A stretch of DNA of 64,000 nucleotides. Origin: Rhynchonema sp. JSB1_4 (lineage: Eukaryota; Nematoda; Chromadorea; Monhysterida; Xyalidae). The stretch covers positions 1 to 64,000 of the forward strand of contig JASAMV010007854.1 of NCBI GenBank assembly GCA_030248065.1. Direction: 5' to 3'. The notes under the pieces are model-generated. The model did not search any database. It saw only the letters and a program-made list of their open reading frames with translations, and was not told the origin of the DNA. The position numbers and the translations under genes were made by a program. Below, piece by piece: positions 45,973 to 56,711 of the stretch (positions are counted from its first letter, which is position 1; every line of letters starts with the position of its first letter).

Positions 45973-47490
45973 CGCATCCCCAATTACCCGTCTGTTTGAG
46001 TGGCCGCTGTATCTGAAAAACCGTCGTTTTTGTATCCCCGCTGTTTTTACCACCGTTGTTTTGTCCGCCACACGCTAGATTACAGCTAAGATATTCATGT
46101 AACGGTTGCAGGAGTAATGCTGGTTAAGTTGCAGAAAAATGATGGATTTGTGTTGGGAGCGTTGGCCCGCTGCTATTGCTGCTGGCTGAGAAAACCAGAG
46201 AGCGATTAAGCCATCAATGCCAAGATCAGGAGATCATTAACAATACGAACGGCAAGCATAGGACGGAGGGCGTATCAAATATGAATGCACTCAAGATATA
46301 TACTGCGTCTACGGCTACATCTACGACCTTGACGTATACACGCAACCACAAACACGCTGTGCACATGCTTTGAAACCTAATCACTTCGTCCTTTGATTAA
46401 ACTGTGTTTAAGGTAGCGTCGTGGTTGAGCCGAAGCGGTTGTCTTCAAATTTGAATTGGCCCGAAATAATGGTGGTTTGAATTGAACTGTTGATCTTTGC
46501 TGGCGATGGGTATACATGGTAATGTATAGCCTGAATAGACCAATCACATGGAATGAAAATTGGTTGCGTTTTGTTCCTTGTTGTTCGGCATACGCGTCTT
46601 CCCCGATGTATACGTATGTATTTCTGACCCAAACGCTGTTTCAAAAAAGAGAAATAACTGTTATTCATTTGATCATGGCTGTGTATCTTTACTAATGATG
46701 GATTTATAACTGGCGCCTGCCTAGTTTCTGTCTACCAACCACGTGGGTATAATTGCATTCCTCTGGCTTGGCTCCCTATATTCTGTTGCCCCATACGGCT
46801 AATTGTGTGATGCCGATGTTATTCAACACCCACACGTTACTGCTCTCACTTTCTTTTCGGATAAAACTGGTAGCTACATAGGTAAAAATTATTTGTAAAG
46901 ATAGAAGACGACATAACCTGGAATCAAAACAGTACATAATGTATAAATGGGCGAAGATTCTGGTCGACACATAACACAACGTGTGCCGGCATGTTAAAGT
47001 TCACCTCTATTTCTGGGATTTCAAGCATTACTCAATTTTGACAGCCCAGCGCTTTTCATCAATGCTATTTTTGGTTTTCGCCAAAAGATTTATGGATTCA
47101 AACGTCTGGAGTCATAAAACATCAAATCCATATCGAGCCAGGTTCATTCAACCAATAGGCAGTGACGTTCCAGTGTTGGCTGTCTATTCAATAGGTGGTA
47201 TAACACTCAGATGATGATTGGTCGAACGAAAATGCTGCAATTCCCATTGCTTAATTCAGTTAATAACGATGGGATGTTGGGTGCGTGAACTTCTAAATGC
47301 GGCCTGTGTTTACACCCTGCTTAAAACACTTGGTATATCTAACATTGAGCATGCCACAGGAAACTGTGGGTGCCCAGAACAGCATACAGTGCCATAGAGT
47401 TGGCACAAACATCGTGCCAAGACCATTTGACTACGCGGGTAGGTACGTACCGTGTGTCTGTGTCACTTTTGTTTCCTTTGTCATACAGGA
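45973..47490. other. Upstream and intergenic spacer
   Basis: This lies 5' of the 6-Cys/ShK gene. GCTTAAGCTTAGGCTTTGGC and GTAGGCTTAGGCCC near 45933-45970 are short TTAGGC-like runs. I see no credible exon on either strand here. Confidence 0.5.
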
Positions 47491-47794
47491 CCAGCTGCAA
47501 CTCTGGGTGAATTCTGCCTTTACGCGCGCAGCACGCGTGCGTACGCATGCACGCCTTTGACGCCTGCACACACAAAAGTATATGAGACCGAATGCACCAC
47601 ATGCACCGCGAGCACAGTGCTGAAAAGGTCAAAGGCGTGCATGCGGTGTGCGCGTACGCACGCGCGCGTATGCGTGCACTGCGCGTGCACCGCTGGGTGG
47701 TTATACATTGTGCCCGCAGGCGTCAAAGGCGTGCATGTGTACGCACGCGTGCTGCACGCGTATACGTTCAGAATTCACCCAAAGTTGCAGCTGG
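47491..47794. mobile_element. Inverted-repeat element with GTGCGTACGCACGC core
   Basis: CCAGCTGCAACTCTGGGTGAAT and ATTCACCCAAAGTTGCAGCTGG are the ends. Internal arms CGCACGCGTGCGTACG and CGTACGCACGCG also pair. The middle is dominated by alternating purine-pyrimidine sequence. It carries no gene. Confidence 0.8.
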
Positions 47795-48304
47795 TACTGT
47801 ACCCAGCGTTTTGAAGGACGGATTTTGTTTATTACGGGCACAGTCGAATCTTTCGGCGATATGATAACTAATGCTTCCACAGACCGTTTGCCTAATTTTT
47901 TCAACTTAACATTCCATTGCAAGGTTGCACCCTTTCCATTAGATGTATTTCTTCCAGCTGCTGCAAGGTAGTACTGTATCACGACAAAGAAAAATCGTTC
48001 GAAAAAAATTGAACGTTGCGCTGTGCTCGCAGGTACACTTTAAAAGATACACATAGTGATGCCCAATTTCATTGTTCTTCAAGCACGTTCAAAAACGAAA
48101 AGGCGGTTGACTATACATGTCACCAACTGGACAGCAGGTTGGAACTGGGAACCTCGAGGTCTTCTAACGAATAATTGCCTGTTTGGACACAGTTATTTGT
48201 TTACAATTTACGAAACATGGGCGCCAACTTGAATATGTCCCGGTCAATTAATAAACCCCCAAAAATAATAAGTCAACAATAAATTCATGAGATTGCGTCA
48301 ATCA

Positions 48305-50265
48305 CTATGCTTTCAACCGGCAGCAATGTGACAGGATGGGTCCTTTCTGACAAACAGTGCCCGGGGGACAGAAGTTGTGTTCACAGCTCGCTCCAACGTG
48401 TGTCTCTTTCCAGCCACGTTTCTCATACTTGACCACTGTGCCGTTGTTTTCACACGTCGGACTGATGATGCTCCATTCGTATTGCTCTGGAAATCGAGAG
48501 GTCTAAGGGGAGCATGTGTTGTATTTTTTGCGCATGCGTATTTATACACATGCACTAGGATTTCGCGCACTATCCTTTGATATTGGTCGCACAATGACCA
48601 TATAAGAATTCATCAAATCAATCCTGATTTTCACGTTCAGTCACTCTTAACTACTGTGCTATTTGTGGTTCTCACAAAACATTTTCGGCTGAAAATAATC
48701 CAGCAGAGCACCCACGTTGCTGCGGGTCTGAAACATTTTGGTGACTGCATGTTTTGTGTGCGATCACGCAACGCAACGTCACTGCCCCGTCACTTTCCTG
48801 CTTCACGATTCAGGAAAAAAACTTGACCAATTCTTACAAAGTCATTGTGCGACCAATATTGGTCGCACAATCACTATTTTAAGAATCCATCTCCAAAAAT
48901 TTGCCTGAACGTCTCGCTGCAGGTCACAGGCGTTCTATTTTTTCTTCAAAACATTTCTGCCGATATCACGCTCGCTGATTTCTGTAACTTATCCAGAAAT
49001 GTTTTAGAAAAAACATAAATAATAAACGCTTGTGACCTGCAGCAAGGCGTGCTTTACCATTCAGGAAAATTTTTGGATGGATTCTGATTTTGTCATTGTG
49101 CAATCAATACAGTGATTTTTTATAGCTGCACAAGTCGCTACAAAGGGGCCGGCCAATGATGGTTCAAACAACCTTGCACTTTTCGCGGACAGCAGGCACT
49201 TCCTTGCACCCCGATCACACATTTGGATCCAGATGGACAAGTTGACGATTGCGGTCCCGTGATGGTGCAACCGGACTTGATCGGTTGACGGTGTCCGGCG
49301 CACTGCGCGTGCACTGGAAAATATGTTCGGTGGTTGCAGTTCCGATGCCGGGGCTCGTACCTACCTGGGCCCGGAATTTCGGACCATGCGTGGTGCTGAC
49401 GTCAGACTGAACCAAAATTCCTGATCCAGAACTGTTCGGGCCTCATAGATTCTAATAAAATACTGATTTAGACGTGCAAATAGCGCTCGTGCTAAGATAT
49501 TACGCACTTAAACTAAGCACCCACATGTGTAACGAACCTAATTTGCACTTCTCAGCACACTCTTGGTAGCTGTTGTAGTTGTTCTTCAGCAACAAATCGC
49601 CCCGACACCCCATATCACCCACTGGGAAACAGTCGTAATGTTCCGGTCTGAAAGACCACTTGATTCCCTGCAACTTAGCGTGACGACATTTGTTGCGTGG
49701 AATTTCACTTTCATGACAGTGGGTGTTGGCTTGGATGGCTGGTCGGATACCTGAGAAAAGAAAGAGGGTTTCGCGCCCTAGTTAGATATGAAATACCCGG
49801 AAACTATTGTGCGACGGTTCAGTCCCGGAACACAGGTTCAGACCCGACCGATTCAGGCCCGGCTGGAGCCTATAAGCATAAGCCTAAAAATGGGTCAATT
49901 ATGCGAAGCCTGAATCCGCCGGGCCTGAAAAGTTCGGGCCTGAAAAGTCGCGGAGTGCCCCGAAATACTTACCCCGTTTATCGACTTTTTCTTTGCACAA
50001 ATCGCACGTTTTTTTGCACGAAGTCCTTCCAACTGACCGACATACACTTTGTCTGTACACTCGACACAATCGTGAGCTTTCGTCCTTGCACGCTGACTGG
50101 AATTATTTGTGTATGTCAATATTTTCTGTTAAATCAGGGGCTGTTCCTATCTAAAAATATTTAACCAAAAAATACAAGATCTGAAAGGCTGCTGACCGTT
50201 TCTTCCTCTTCCCCGCTAATCAGTCCGATGAACATCACTAGACCGATTGCTAACCGCAGCTTCAT
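48305..50265 (-). CDS. Secreted mosaic: ShK, Kunitz and cysteine-rich repeats
   Basis: Five exons on the minus strand: 50265-50197, 50096-49973, 49750-49538, 49313-49173 and 48486-48305. They total 729 nt, 242 residues plus stop, in frame. Exon 1 is a signal peptide (MKLRLAIGLVMFIGLISG). Exon 2 is a canonical six-Cys ShKT domain ending TSCKKTCDLC. Exon 3 is a Kunitz-like domain (CHESEIPRNKC, IKWSF, CFPVGDMGCRGD, NNYNSYQECAEKC), with the usual GGC replaced by MGC. Exons 4 and 5 carry C...CPSGSKC...ACC and GASCEHNFCPPGTVC...HCC, resembling nematode lustrin-type cysteine-rich repeats. The likely product is an extracellular protease inhibitor or cuticle/secretory protein. Introns carry two mariner-like elements and a TTCAGGCCC repeat. 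The exon 1 donor GTCAGC is weak, and the exon 4 donor may be GTTGTT or GTGCAA. Confidence 0.78.
48583..48856. mobile_element. Mariner-like miniature element (TTGGTCGCACAATGAC family), copy 4
   Basis: It lies between TA dinucleotides in the last intron of the ShK-Kunitz gene and is in the opposite orientation to 17699-17973. It directly abuts a divergent relative at 48859-49107, sharing the TA between them. Confidence 0.88.
48859..49107. mobile_element. Divergent relative of the TTGGTCGCACAAT family
   Basis: The termini are TTGGTCGCACAATCACTATT and TTTTGTCATTGTGCAATCAA. The interior differs (CTGCAGGTCACAGGCG, and the inverse near 49035) but matches the outer parts of 55623-56928. TA-flanked. 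Confidence 0.8.
49805..49965. repeat. TTCAGGCCC repeat family, further copy
   Basis: GCGACGGTTCAGTCCCGGAAC...GGGCCTGAAAAGTTCGGGCC...AAAAGTCGCGGAGT, in the intron between the ShKT and Kunitz exons; it ends 8 bp before the GTAAGT donor region. Confidence 0.75.
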
Positions 50266-51005
50266 GTGTCTTGACTTTGCCTTTGATTTTGTATTAGCTG
50301 TTTTTCGATATGAGTGAGAACGTACTGAGAATCGAGCTTAATAAAAAAAGTGGGGATCTTTTTTTTTCATTCAGTGTTCCTTTTCTTATTGCCCAACCCG
50401 CGCAAAGTTGTGATTGGTTTTCCGCCTTCGCGTCTGATACTTAGAATGCGCAATCATCGTGCTCAATAAACCGTGTCTTGAAACAGTGTCATTTTTATTG
50501 CAATATCGAGTACTGTACCAAACCGTTTATGGAACCTATTGAACTATAAAACAATGCTCGGCTGCTTCATGAAACCCCTGTTAAAGATGGCGCATAATTT
50601 GATGCTTCCCATGGTTGTGTGGTTTGTCAAAACAGGGATATCGGTCTAAATGATAAGGCGCTCTCCATGACACGTACTGTATACCCAATTATGAAGTGCT
50701 GTGAACTATGCCCACCCCTCCAACCACAAACTTTCAAAACAGCAATGTGCAGGATTGTGCGCAATGTGACGAAAATGGCAGGTCCTCGCTCAACAACGCC
50801 GCCGCGAGGAAGGAAAATACCTATGGTGTGGTGTTTTTAGGTAGGTTTCACTATAAAGCAAAAGAAGCAAAAAAGTTCCATTTGTGGACGTGGTAAATTT
50901 CTAATTTCGTTGCCCATGCATTCGTACAGACGCAGGGAAACTCCCGTTCGAAGTCGAGGCAGGCAATAACCTCAACACACAGTGAACAAGCCACGCAGGT
51001 GACAC

Positions 51006-52607
51006 CAGGGTTGGGCAAAAAAAACGACGGCGTTTTTTTCTTACAAAAACGACGGCGTTTTTTCTTAAAAAAACGACGTTTTTTTTTAAAAAAAAAACGG
51101 CTGGGTCGTTTTTCGTTTTTTTTAAATCCTGAATTTCCTTGATTTTCCCTGATTTTTCAGGGAAAGTGCCCTGATTATCAAGGAAAATCAATTTTTTGTC
51201 CCATTTTTTTCAAAAAATTTTCGACCAATTTTTACTTTGTCGATATACGTCGATATACGGAGTTTGACTTTCAGTGATGGCCCCGGCCAAAGTTGGTCCC
51301 ACGATGCGGGTCTGATATGGGATCTTAACAACTCGCCAGAAAAGGGCGGTTGAAACCCGTTTATTTTGCCTATTTTGCCTCAGAACACACAGAATTACTT
51401 CATTTAAAGTGCCTCTACAATTGAATGTTGACCGCGTTTGTTCGCAGCCATTTTTTTGGAAAATGAAGGCAAGGTATCAGAAACCCAGATTTAGGGAATG
51501 GATTTTCAACTCGTTGCTTTGTGATGTTTCACGGAGCCCACATATTTTCACAGGAGGAGAAAAAATGAAAAAAGTTTGAGGCGGGCCTTTGCAAGACACA
51601 AGGTAATCCAATCTAAGATATTTTCAGCGTTTTATACACAGACGTTTTTCTGTTAAACGAGATATAAAGCATTGCACGAAACGCCAGGTGTGACAAATGA
51701 TAAACGAAACACTCTGAAAAATCAAGCCTTTTTGAAGCACCCTTTTACTGCTGTATAATTTTAGGCATCTGTGGAGAATGAAATAAGTTGTCAATTGCAA
51801 ATAAAAATCGTCTAATTGTCCTGTGTTCAGGCTGTGCTTTTCGTTTTTCAAAACCCTACACAGCTCACACTATGTTTATCACAACATGCGCCAGGCAGCC
51901 ATTCCACAGCGCACACACACAACAAAGCTTGCCAGCTGAAACATTGCTGTGTTGTCGCTGTGCTGGCTTGGCTGTGTGTTGTCGTTGTGTGTGTGCGCTA
52001 TGGAATGGCTGCCTGTGCCTTGCGCATGTTGTGGTAAACATTGTGTGAGCTGTGTAGGGTTTTGAAAAACGAAAAGCACATCCTGAACACAGGATAATTA
52101 GACGATTTTTATTTGCAATTGACAACTTATTTCATTCACCACAGATGCCTAAAATTATACAGCAGTAAAAAGGGTGCTTAAAAAAGGCTTGATTTTTCGG
52201 AGCGTTTCGTTTATCATTTGTCACACCTGGCGTTTCGTGCAATGCTTTATATCTCGTTTAACAGAGAAACGCCTGTGTATAAAACGCTGAAAATATCTTA
52301 GATTGGATTACCTTGTGTCTTGCACCGGCCCGCCTAAAACTTTTTTCATTTTTTCTCCTCCTGTGAAAATATGTGGGCTCCGTGAAACATCACAAAGCAA
52401 CGAGTTGAAAATCCATTCCCTAAATCTGGGTTTCTGATACCTTGCCTTCATTTTCTGAAAAAAATAGCTGCAAACAAACGCGGTCAACATTCAATTGTAG
52501 AGTCACTTTAACCAGGTTTTCTTCCCAACATGAGCGTTTTCCAATTTTTTGGGGGCATATTTTGGTCATCTGGGCGTTTTAAAAAAAACGTTTTTTGCCC
52601 AACCCTG
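51006..52607. mobile_element. hAT-like miniature element, copy 4, itself interrupted
   Basis: CAGGGTTGGGC at the left and GCCCAACCCTG at the right, with the exact duplication GGTGACAC (50998-51005 and 52608-52615). At 51404-51407 (TTAA), where the reference copy reads TTCATTTAACCACG, a 1.1-kb palindrome is inserted. Confidence 0.92.
51408..52507. mobile_element. TTAA-flanked 1.1-kb palindrome, innermost layer
   Basis: The two halves are near-perfect reverse complements about 51960, starting AGTGCCTCTACAATTGAATG and ending CATTCAATTGTAGAGTCACT, between TTAA at 51404-51407 and 52508-52511. Open frames on both strands are mirror images and not genes. A TTAA duplication is typical of piggyBac-like transposition, although the terminal bases are not the classical CCC. 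Confidence 0.88.
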
Positions 52608-52959
52608 GGTGACACACACAGCTTGTGTGACTGAATCGAAACGCACACGCGTTAGCTGCGTGGCTTGTTGACTGTAGTGTGTTGAGCTTGTTGCCTGCTT
52701 CGACTTTGAACGGGAGCTTTCCTGCGTCTGTAAAAATGCACGAGGCAACCAAATTGAAAACTTACTATACGTAAAAAAGCAAAATGGTGTCGCAACGATC
52801 TTTCAGGTAATGGTATTTTGGCTGCGGTCTCAACCCGTATAATAGCTGGAGCGCCCTTAGCTAACAATAAAACCGCAGTGATTTATATTCGCAGCCTGCC
52901 AAAAAAACATCCCTTTTTACATTGCTATTTGACTCTTTCTTGGCTCAAGTCTTATCACC

Positions 52960-55320
52960 ATGACATCCAGAACCCAAAACATTCAAATAGTTCCCAGTCT
53001 AATCTTGCTGTTCGCTATTTTGATCAACCAATCGCATTCAAATTATTCAGACGATTTACGCTGCCAGAAGCTGACGAATCATTCAATGTCGTTCTACTTG
53101 AATCAATTGTGCTACAGGTGTGAGGGTTGGGTTTTGATGAAAATGGTTGCACCGACATCGTTATTATAGGGGTGTTTAAGTGGTACATTATCAAGAAAGA
53201 TTGAACGCGGCCACGTCACTAACAACTAAGTTTTTTTGCATTTCCTTTCTGTAGCGTTCACACAACAAACCCATTGACTTGGACCGATGCCAAAGATTGG
53301 TGCGCAGAGAATCTGTCTGGTGGCACGCTGGCAACGATTGACACGGAGGAGATGGTCGAAAAAATATCTGTAGGAGCACCGTTTTTTTCGCCAACTCACT
53401 GGTGATAATGTCTGAAAGCAGACTTTGTTACCTTTTTGTTACCCATTGGCCTGATGCAGGAGACGGTCGATTAAGCTCCAATTTTCAAAGATTTTTTTTT
53501 GAAAATTGCTTTTTGCCCGCATGCCTGGGCCGGGTAGAAAGGTAAAGGCAATCTACGGGAGGTTGTCACTCAGCCCCCGAATACCGTAACCCACCGCAAG
53601 CGAGATCGTTGCGAGACCCATGCTGATCGCTGCTTATCGACACGTGTATTAGCGGCAGCAAGCTGGAAATTGTCATCGTGCGCGTCGATCACCAAAACTT
53701 CGAAATGTTGGTTGGTGTTGGCGCTAACACGCAAAACATAGATAAAAAACAAAATGGTCTCGACACGATCCTTGCAGATTAATATTACGGTGGGTTACGG
53801 TACTCGAGGGCTCAGTGACAACCTCCCGTAGACTGCCTTTACTCAAAGGCGATCAAAGTTCGGAATCTGCCTGTCAGCTCCACAACTCCTCTTTCAGATC
53901 TTAACAAATGCTGAATTACCCGAATGCCAGCCGATAATCTGGACCGGCGGCTTCAGTCACAACGACTGTCTGGCACGTGACCGGGATTTCATCAGAAGCC
54001 ACTTGAAATGGCTGTCAAACAACGAATCAATTGCGGCCCAATGTTGTGTTACGATTCGGTGTCTTGTGCTGTATGAGCACATGTGCAGTGACACCTTGGG
54101 CTTTGTCTGTCAACAGACTTCGGAAAGTGAGCGTTCTGAACAGTTCTGAATGATAATAGTATATCTTCATGCGTACATAATTCATGTTTTCAATTTTGAA
54201 ACCAACATCTATGTTCGTTTATGCCATAAATGATTGATATATGCTTTCAAGGTTGCCCCCTTCCGATGGCGGCCCACACCGAATACAACGAATCAGACAG
54301 ATTCTTCCCCCATTCTACGATCATTGACGTCACGTGCAAAGAAGGATACAAAGTGACACATACGAAAGCGTCGAATCAAATCACCACTCAACAGATCACC
54401 TGCGACGGACACAACTGGACACCGAACTTGACCGATTGCGTGCCTATTTGTTAGTGTCCCTTTTTTTGCACGGACAATTTGCCAATTCGGCCACCATGAG
54501 GAGGGCAAAAAACAAGAACTGGGTAAGTTTCAGACTGCATCAATCCATCCATACCAAACGATCACAACATCAACGACACATCACTAGCATCCGGCAGTCG
54601 ACACCCCCTTGCATCGCGCCTTACCCTCACATGCAAGCCAGGTCACGTGATCAGTGCTGCAGGCAATGAGAAGCAAACGATTACGTGTGTAGAACAGGGA
54701 CAGACATTCGATTTGGCATGGACTCCGACATTGAAGAAATGTGTGCAAAAATGTTAGAGTTTTTCCAGTTTATAAAGTTTTCGAGTTTTTTTAGGGATTG
54801 TGTTTGGGTAGCGAGCTGAAACATGGTCATTACGATGTCACTTATTCCGCGCAATGTGTGCCCTCATAGAATGTGTCATGATATTCAGCGCCCATGTTCA
54901 AATGCTCAATTGCACTGCAGAGGGATTAGTTTGTTGGTGTGCAAATTTTGACCTGTCTTCCTTCACAGAGTGTGAAGGAACCACACGGTCACATCTCATA
55001 TGTCCCCACTTAGATTCTTCCTTTCAGCGTCTTTTGCAACGCCGGCAGCGACCACCCCCGGTCCCCTATCACCCCCATTGCCCAATCTTGACGCCCTCGT
55101 GATCGTGCTGGCTTGCGTCTGTGTGGTGTTGGGACTCGCGCTAGCTGTCGTCTATGTCCATTATCTTACGGAGACAGATCGGCCGCAGGAGCGTGAACAA
55201 AAGTTGCTGTTAGTATACTCATGCTTGTTCTTGCTTTTCTAAAAGTCTCTCTTTCGTGATTACAACAACCTAATCTATGGCTAAAATCTAGTCTTTGCTT
55301 ACAGTCATCCAGCAGAATGA
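52960..55320 (+). CDS. Selectin-like membrane protein: CTLD, two sushi domains, TM helix
   Basis: Seven exons: 52960-53117, 53255-53369, 53898-54126, 54252-54449, 54534-54752, 55028-55208 and 55305-55320. They total 1116 nt, 371 residues plus stop, all phases matching. Order: signal peptide (SLILLFAILINQSHS); a C-type lectin domain over exons 1-3 (LTWTDAKDWCAENLSGGTLA, IIWTGGFSHNDC, MCSDTLGFVC), without an obvious EPN or QPD calcium-binding triplet; two sushi/CCP domains (CPLPM...VTCKEGY...ITCDG, and LTLTCKPGH...WTPTLKKC); a Thr/Pro stalk (ATPAATTPGPLSPPLP); and a helix (VIVLACVCVVLGLALAVVYV) with a short tail ending HPAE. A surface adhesion or recognition receptor is likely. Three donors are GTTAGT or GTTAGA. 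If the last donor were unused, the frame would run to 55242 with a different tail. Intron 2 holds a mariner-like element. Confidence 0.85.
53545..53839. mobile_element. Mariner-like miniature element (AAGGCAGTCTAC family), copy 3
   Basis: TA-flanked, starts AAGGCAATCTACGGGAGGTT and ends AACCTCCCGTAGACTGCCTT. The interior is almost identical to 11459-11753. It is inserted in intron 2 of the CTLD-sushi gene, 58 bp before the exon 3 start. Confidence 0.9.
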
Positions 55321-55678
55321 TGTTCTCTGACGAAACAATGGAAAATGGAACGAAATTTACTCAATGCTTTGATCGACCTTCGCGATTTCTCTTTGTTCTC
55401 ATCATCTGTAGTGCTGTGACACACATCTTCTTATGGAAATTGTCTCGCAAGTAAATACCCGCTGTTGAAAAAAAAGTAAATGCCAGCGAAAGTCGGGAGT
55501 ACGCACGAAATGCAGACGAAGCCCCAACCCGGATGACTCTTTTTTCGGGGTTAATGGCACAAATTCGACCCATCCAGTGTGCCAGAAAAGCATGCCGGTT
55601 GTGCGCAGTCGACAATCACACCACTGGTCGCACAATTACTGCACCAGAATCCATCCAAAAATTTTCCTGAATGGTTAA

Positions 55679-56320
55679 ACCTGGCCCGCCACTATTGATA
55701 TTTGAAAATTTTGGTCTGTTTTTGTGATTTATTACTGTTGCCGACATCGAGACGAACAAGGGTTACATTCGTGACTTTTCAATTGCCGATTTAATACCGA
55801 AATTAATCCATAAACACCGGTTCTCGGGAACAAAATTCCAAAAAATAGATAGACCCCCGTTTAGTGCATTTCAGGAAGACAAGAACAAATATTCAAGATG
55901 GCCGACTGCTTCTTATCACAAGCATACGGCAGTCACGTGATCGTGCCCATGCGTTTTGTAAAGTGCCGCCCTGTTTTTAGTGCATAACACGCCTGTTGCA
56001 AGCGCGCGCACTGGCAGCACTGTGTAGTGGGAGCGTAAAGTCGGGAGCGTAAAGTCCCTAATAGCATACTGTAAGCCTATAACAATTGGCGGCAATTCAA
56101 AATTTTGTTCCTGGCTGACGTGATTGCCAAGAAGTGGGGGTCTATCTATTTTTTTTAATTTTGTTCCCGAAAACCGGTGTTTATCGATTGATTTCGATAT
56201 AAAATCTGCACTAAATCAAAAAGTCATGAATATAAACCTTATTCGTCTCGATGTCGGCAACTAAATTAGAGCAAAAAAAACAAACCAAAAATTTCAAAAA
56301 TCAATAGTGGCGGGCCAGGT
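55679..56320. mobile_element. TTAA-flanked inverted-repeat element (ACCTGGCCCGCC ends)
   Basis: The ends ACCTGGCCCGCCACTATTGAT and ATCAATAGTGGCGGGCCAGGT are perfect complements, flanked by TTAA at 55675-55678 and 56321-56324. Long arms (TTACTGTTGCCGACATCGAG and inverse) extend inward. No coding frame. Confidence 0.88.
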
Positions 56321-56324
56321 TTAA

Positions 56325-56711
56325 GGGCGGACTTAGGTTGAACACGGAAACCGGAACACGGAAATATTTCCGTGTTCCGTGTTCCGTGAATATTTTGGAG
56401 AATCACGGAACACGGAAATATTTCCGTGCCACGGAACACGGCAATGATTCAGGCACGCAAACGATGCTTTTGCAGTGATGATGACAAAAGCCAGCGTGCT
56501 GACACGTCAAAAGCCCGCGTGTTGACGCAAACAGCAACAACTATTCACACGTAAATATTTCCGTGTTCCGTGAAAATAAAAAAACACGGAACACGGAAAC
56601 CGGAAATATTTCCGTGCCACGGAAATATTTCCGTGCACGGAAATCCACGAAACTGGTTTGTATGTAAATTATTTCCGTGTTCCGGTTTCCGTGTTCAACC
56701 TAAGTTCGCCC
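56325..56711. mobile_element. TTAA-site element (GGGCGGACTTAGG ends)
   Basis: GGGCGGACTTAGGTTGAACA at the left and TGTTCAACCTAAGTTCGCCC at the right. It is preceded by TTAA and followed by TAA, one T apparently lost. The interior is made of CACGGAAATATTTCCGTG palindromes and a GTGATGATGACAAAAGCCAG segment shared with 42610-42660. Confidence 0.82.

Larger units (their letters stand above)
50886..52768. mobile_element. Outer layer of a three-deep nested insertion
   Basis: The family of 10717-10972: left part 50886-51005 (TTCGTTGCCCATGCATTCG, CTCCCGTTCGAAGTCGAGG), right part 52608-52768 (GCGTGGCTTGTTGACTG, CTGCGTCTGTAAAAATGCAC). It is split by the hAT-like element at 51006-52607, which duplicated GGTGACAC. 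Confidence 0.85.

Noticed and set aside
49355..49396. Small exon candidate SDVSTTHGPKFRAQ between Kunitz and cysteine-rich exons
   Set aside because: It would be phase 0 at both ends between phase-1 neighbours, so including it breaks the frame.
51865..52125. Overlapping open frames on both strands around 51.8-52.1 kb
   Set aside because: The two strands encode nearly the same peptide because this is the centre of a perfect palindrome; it is a transposon, not a gene.
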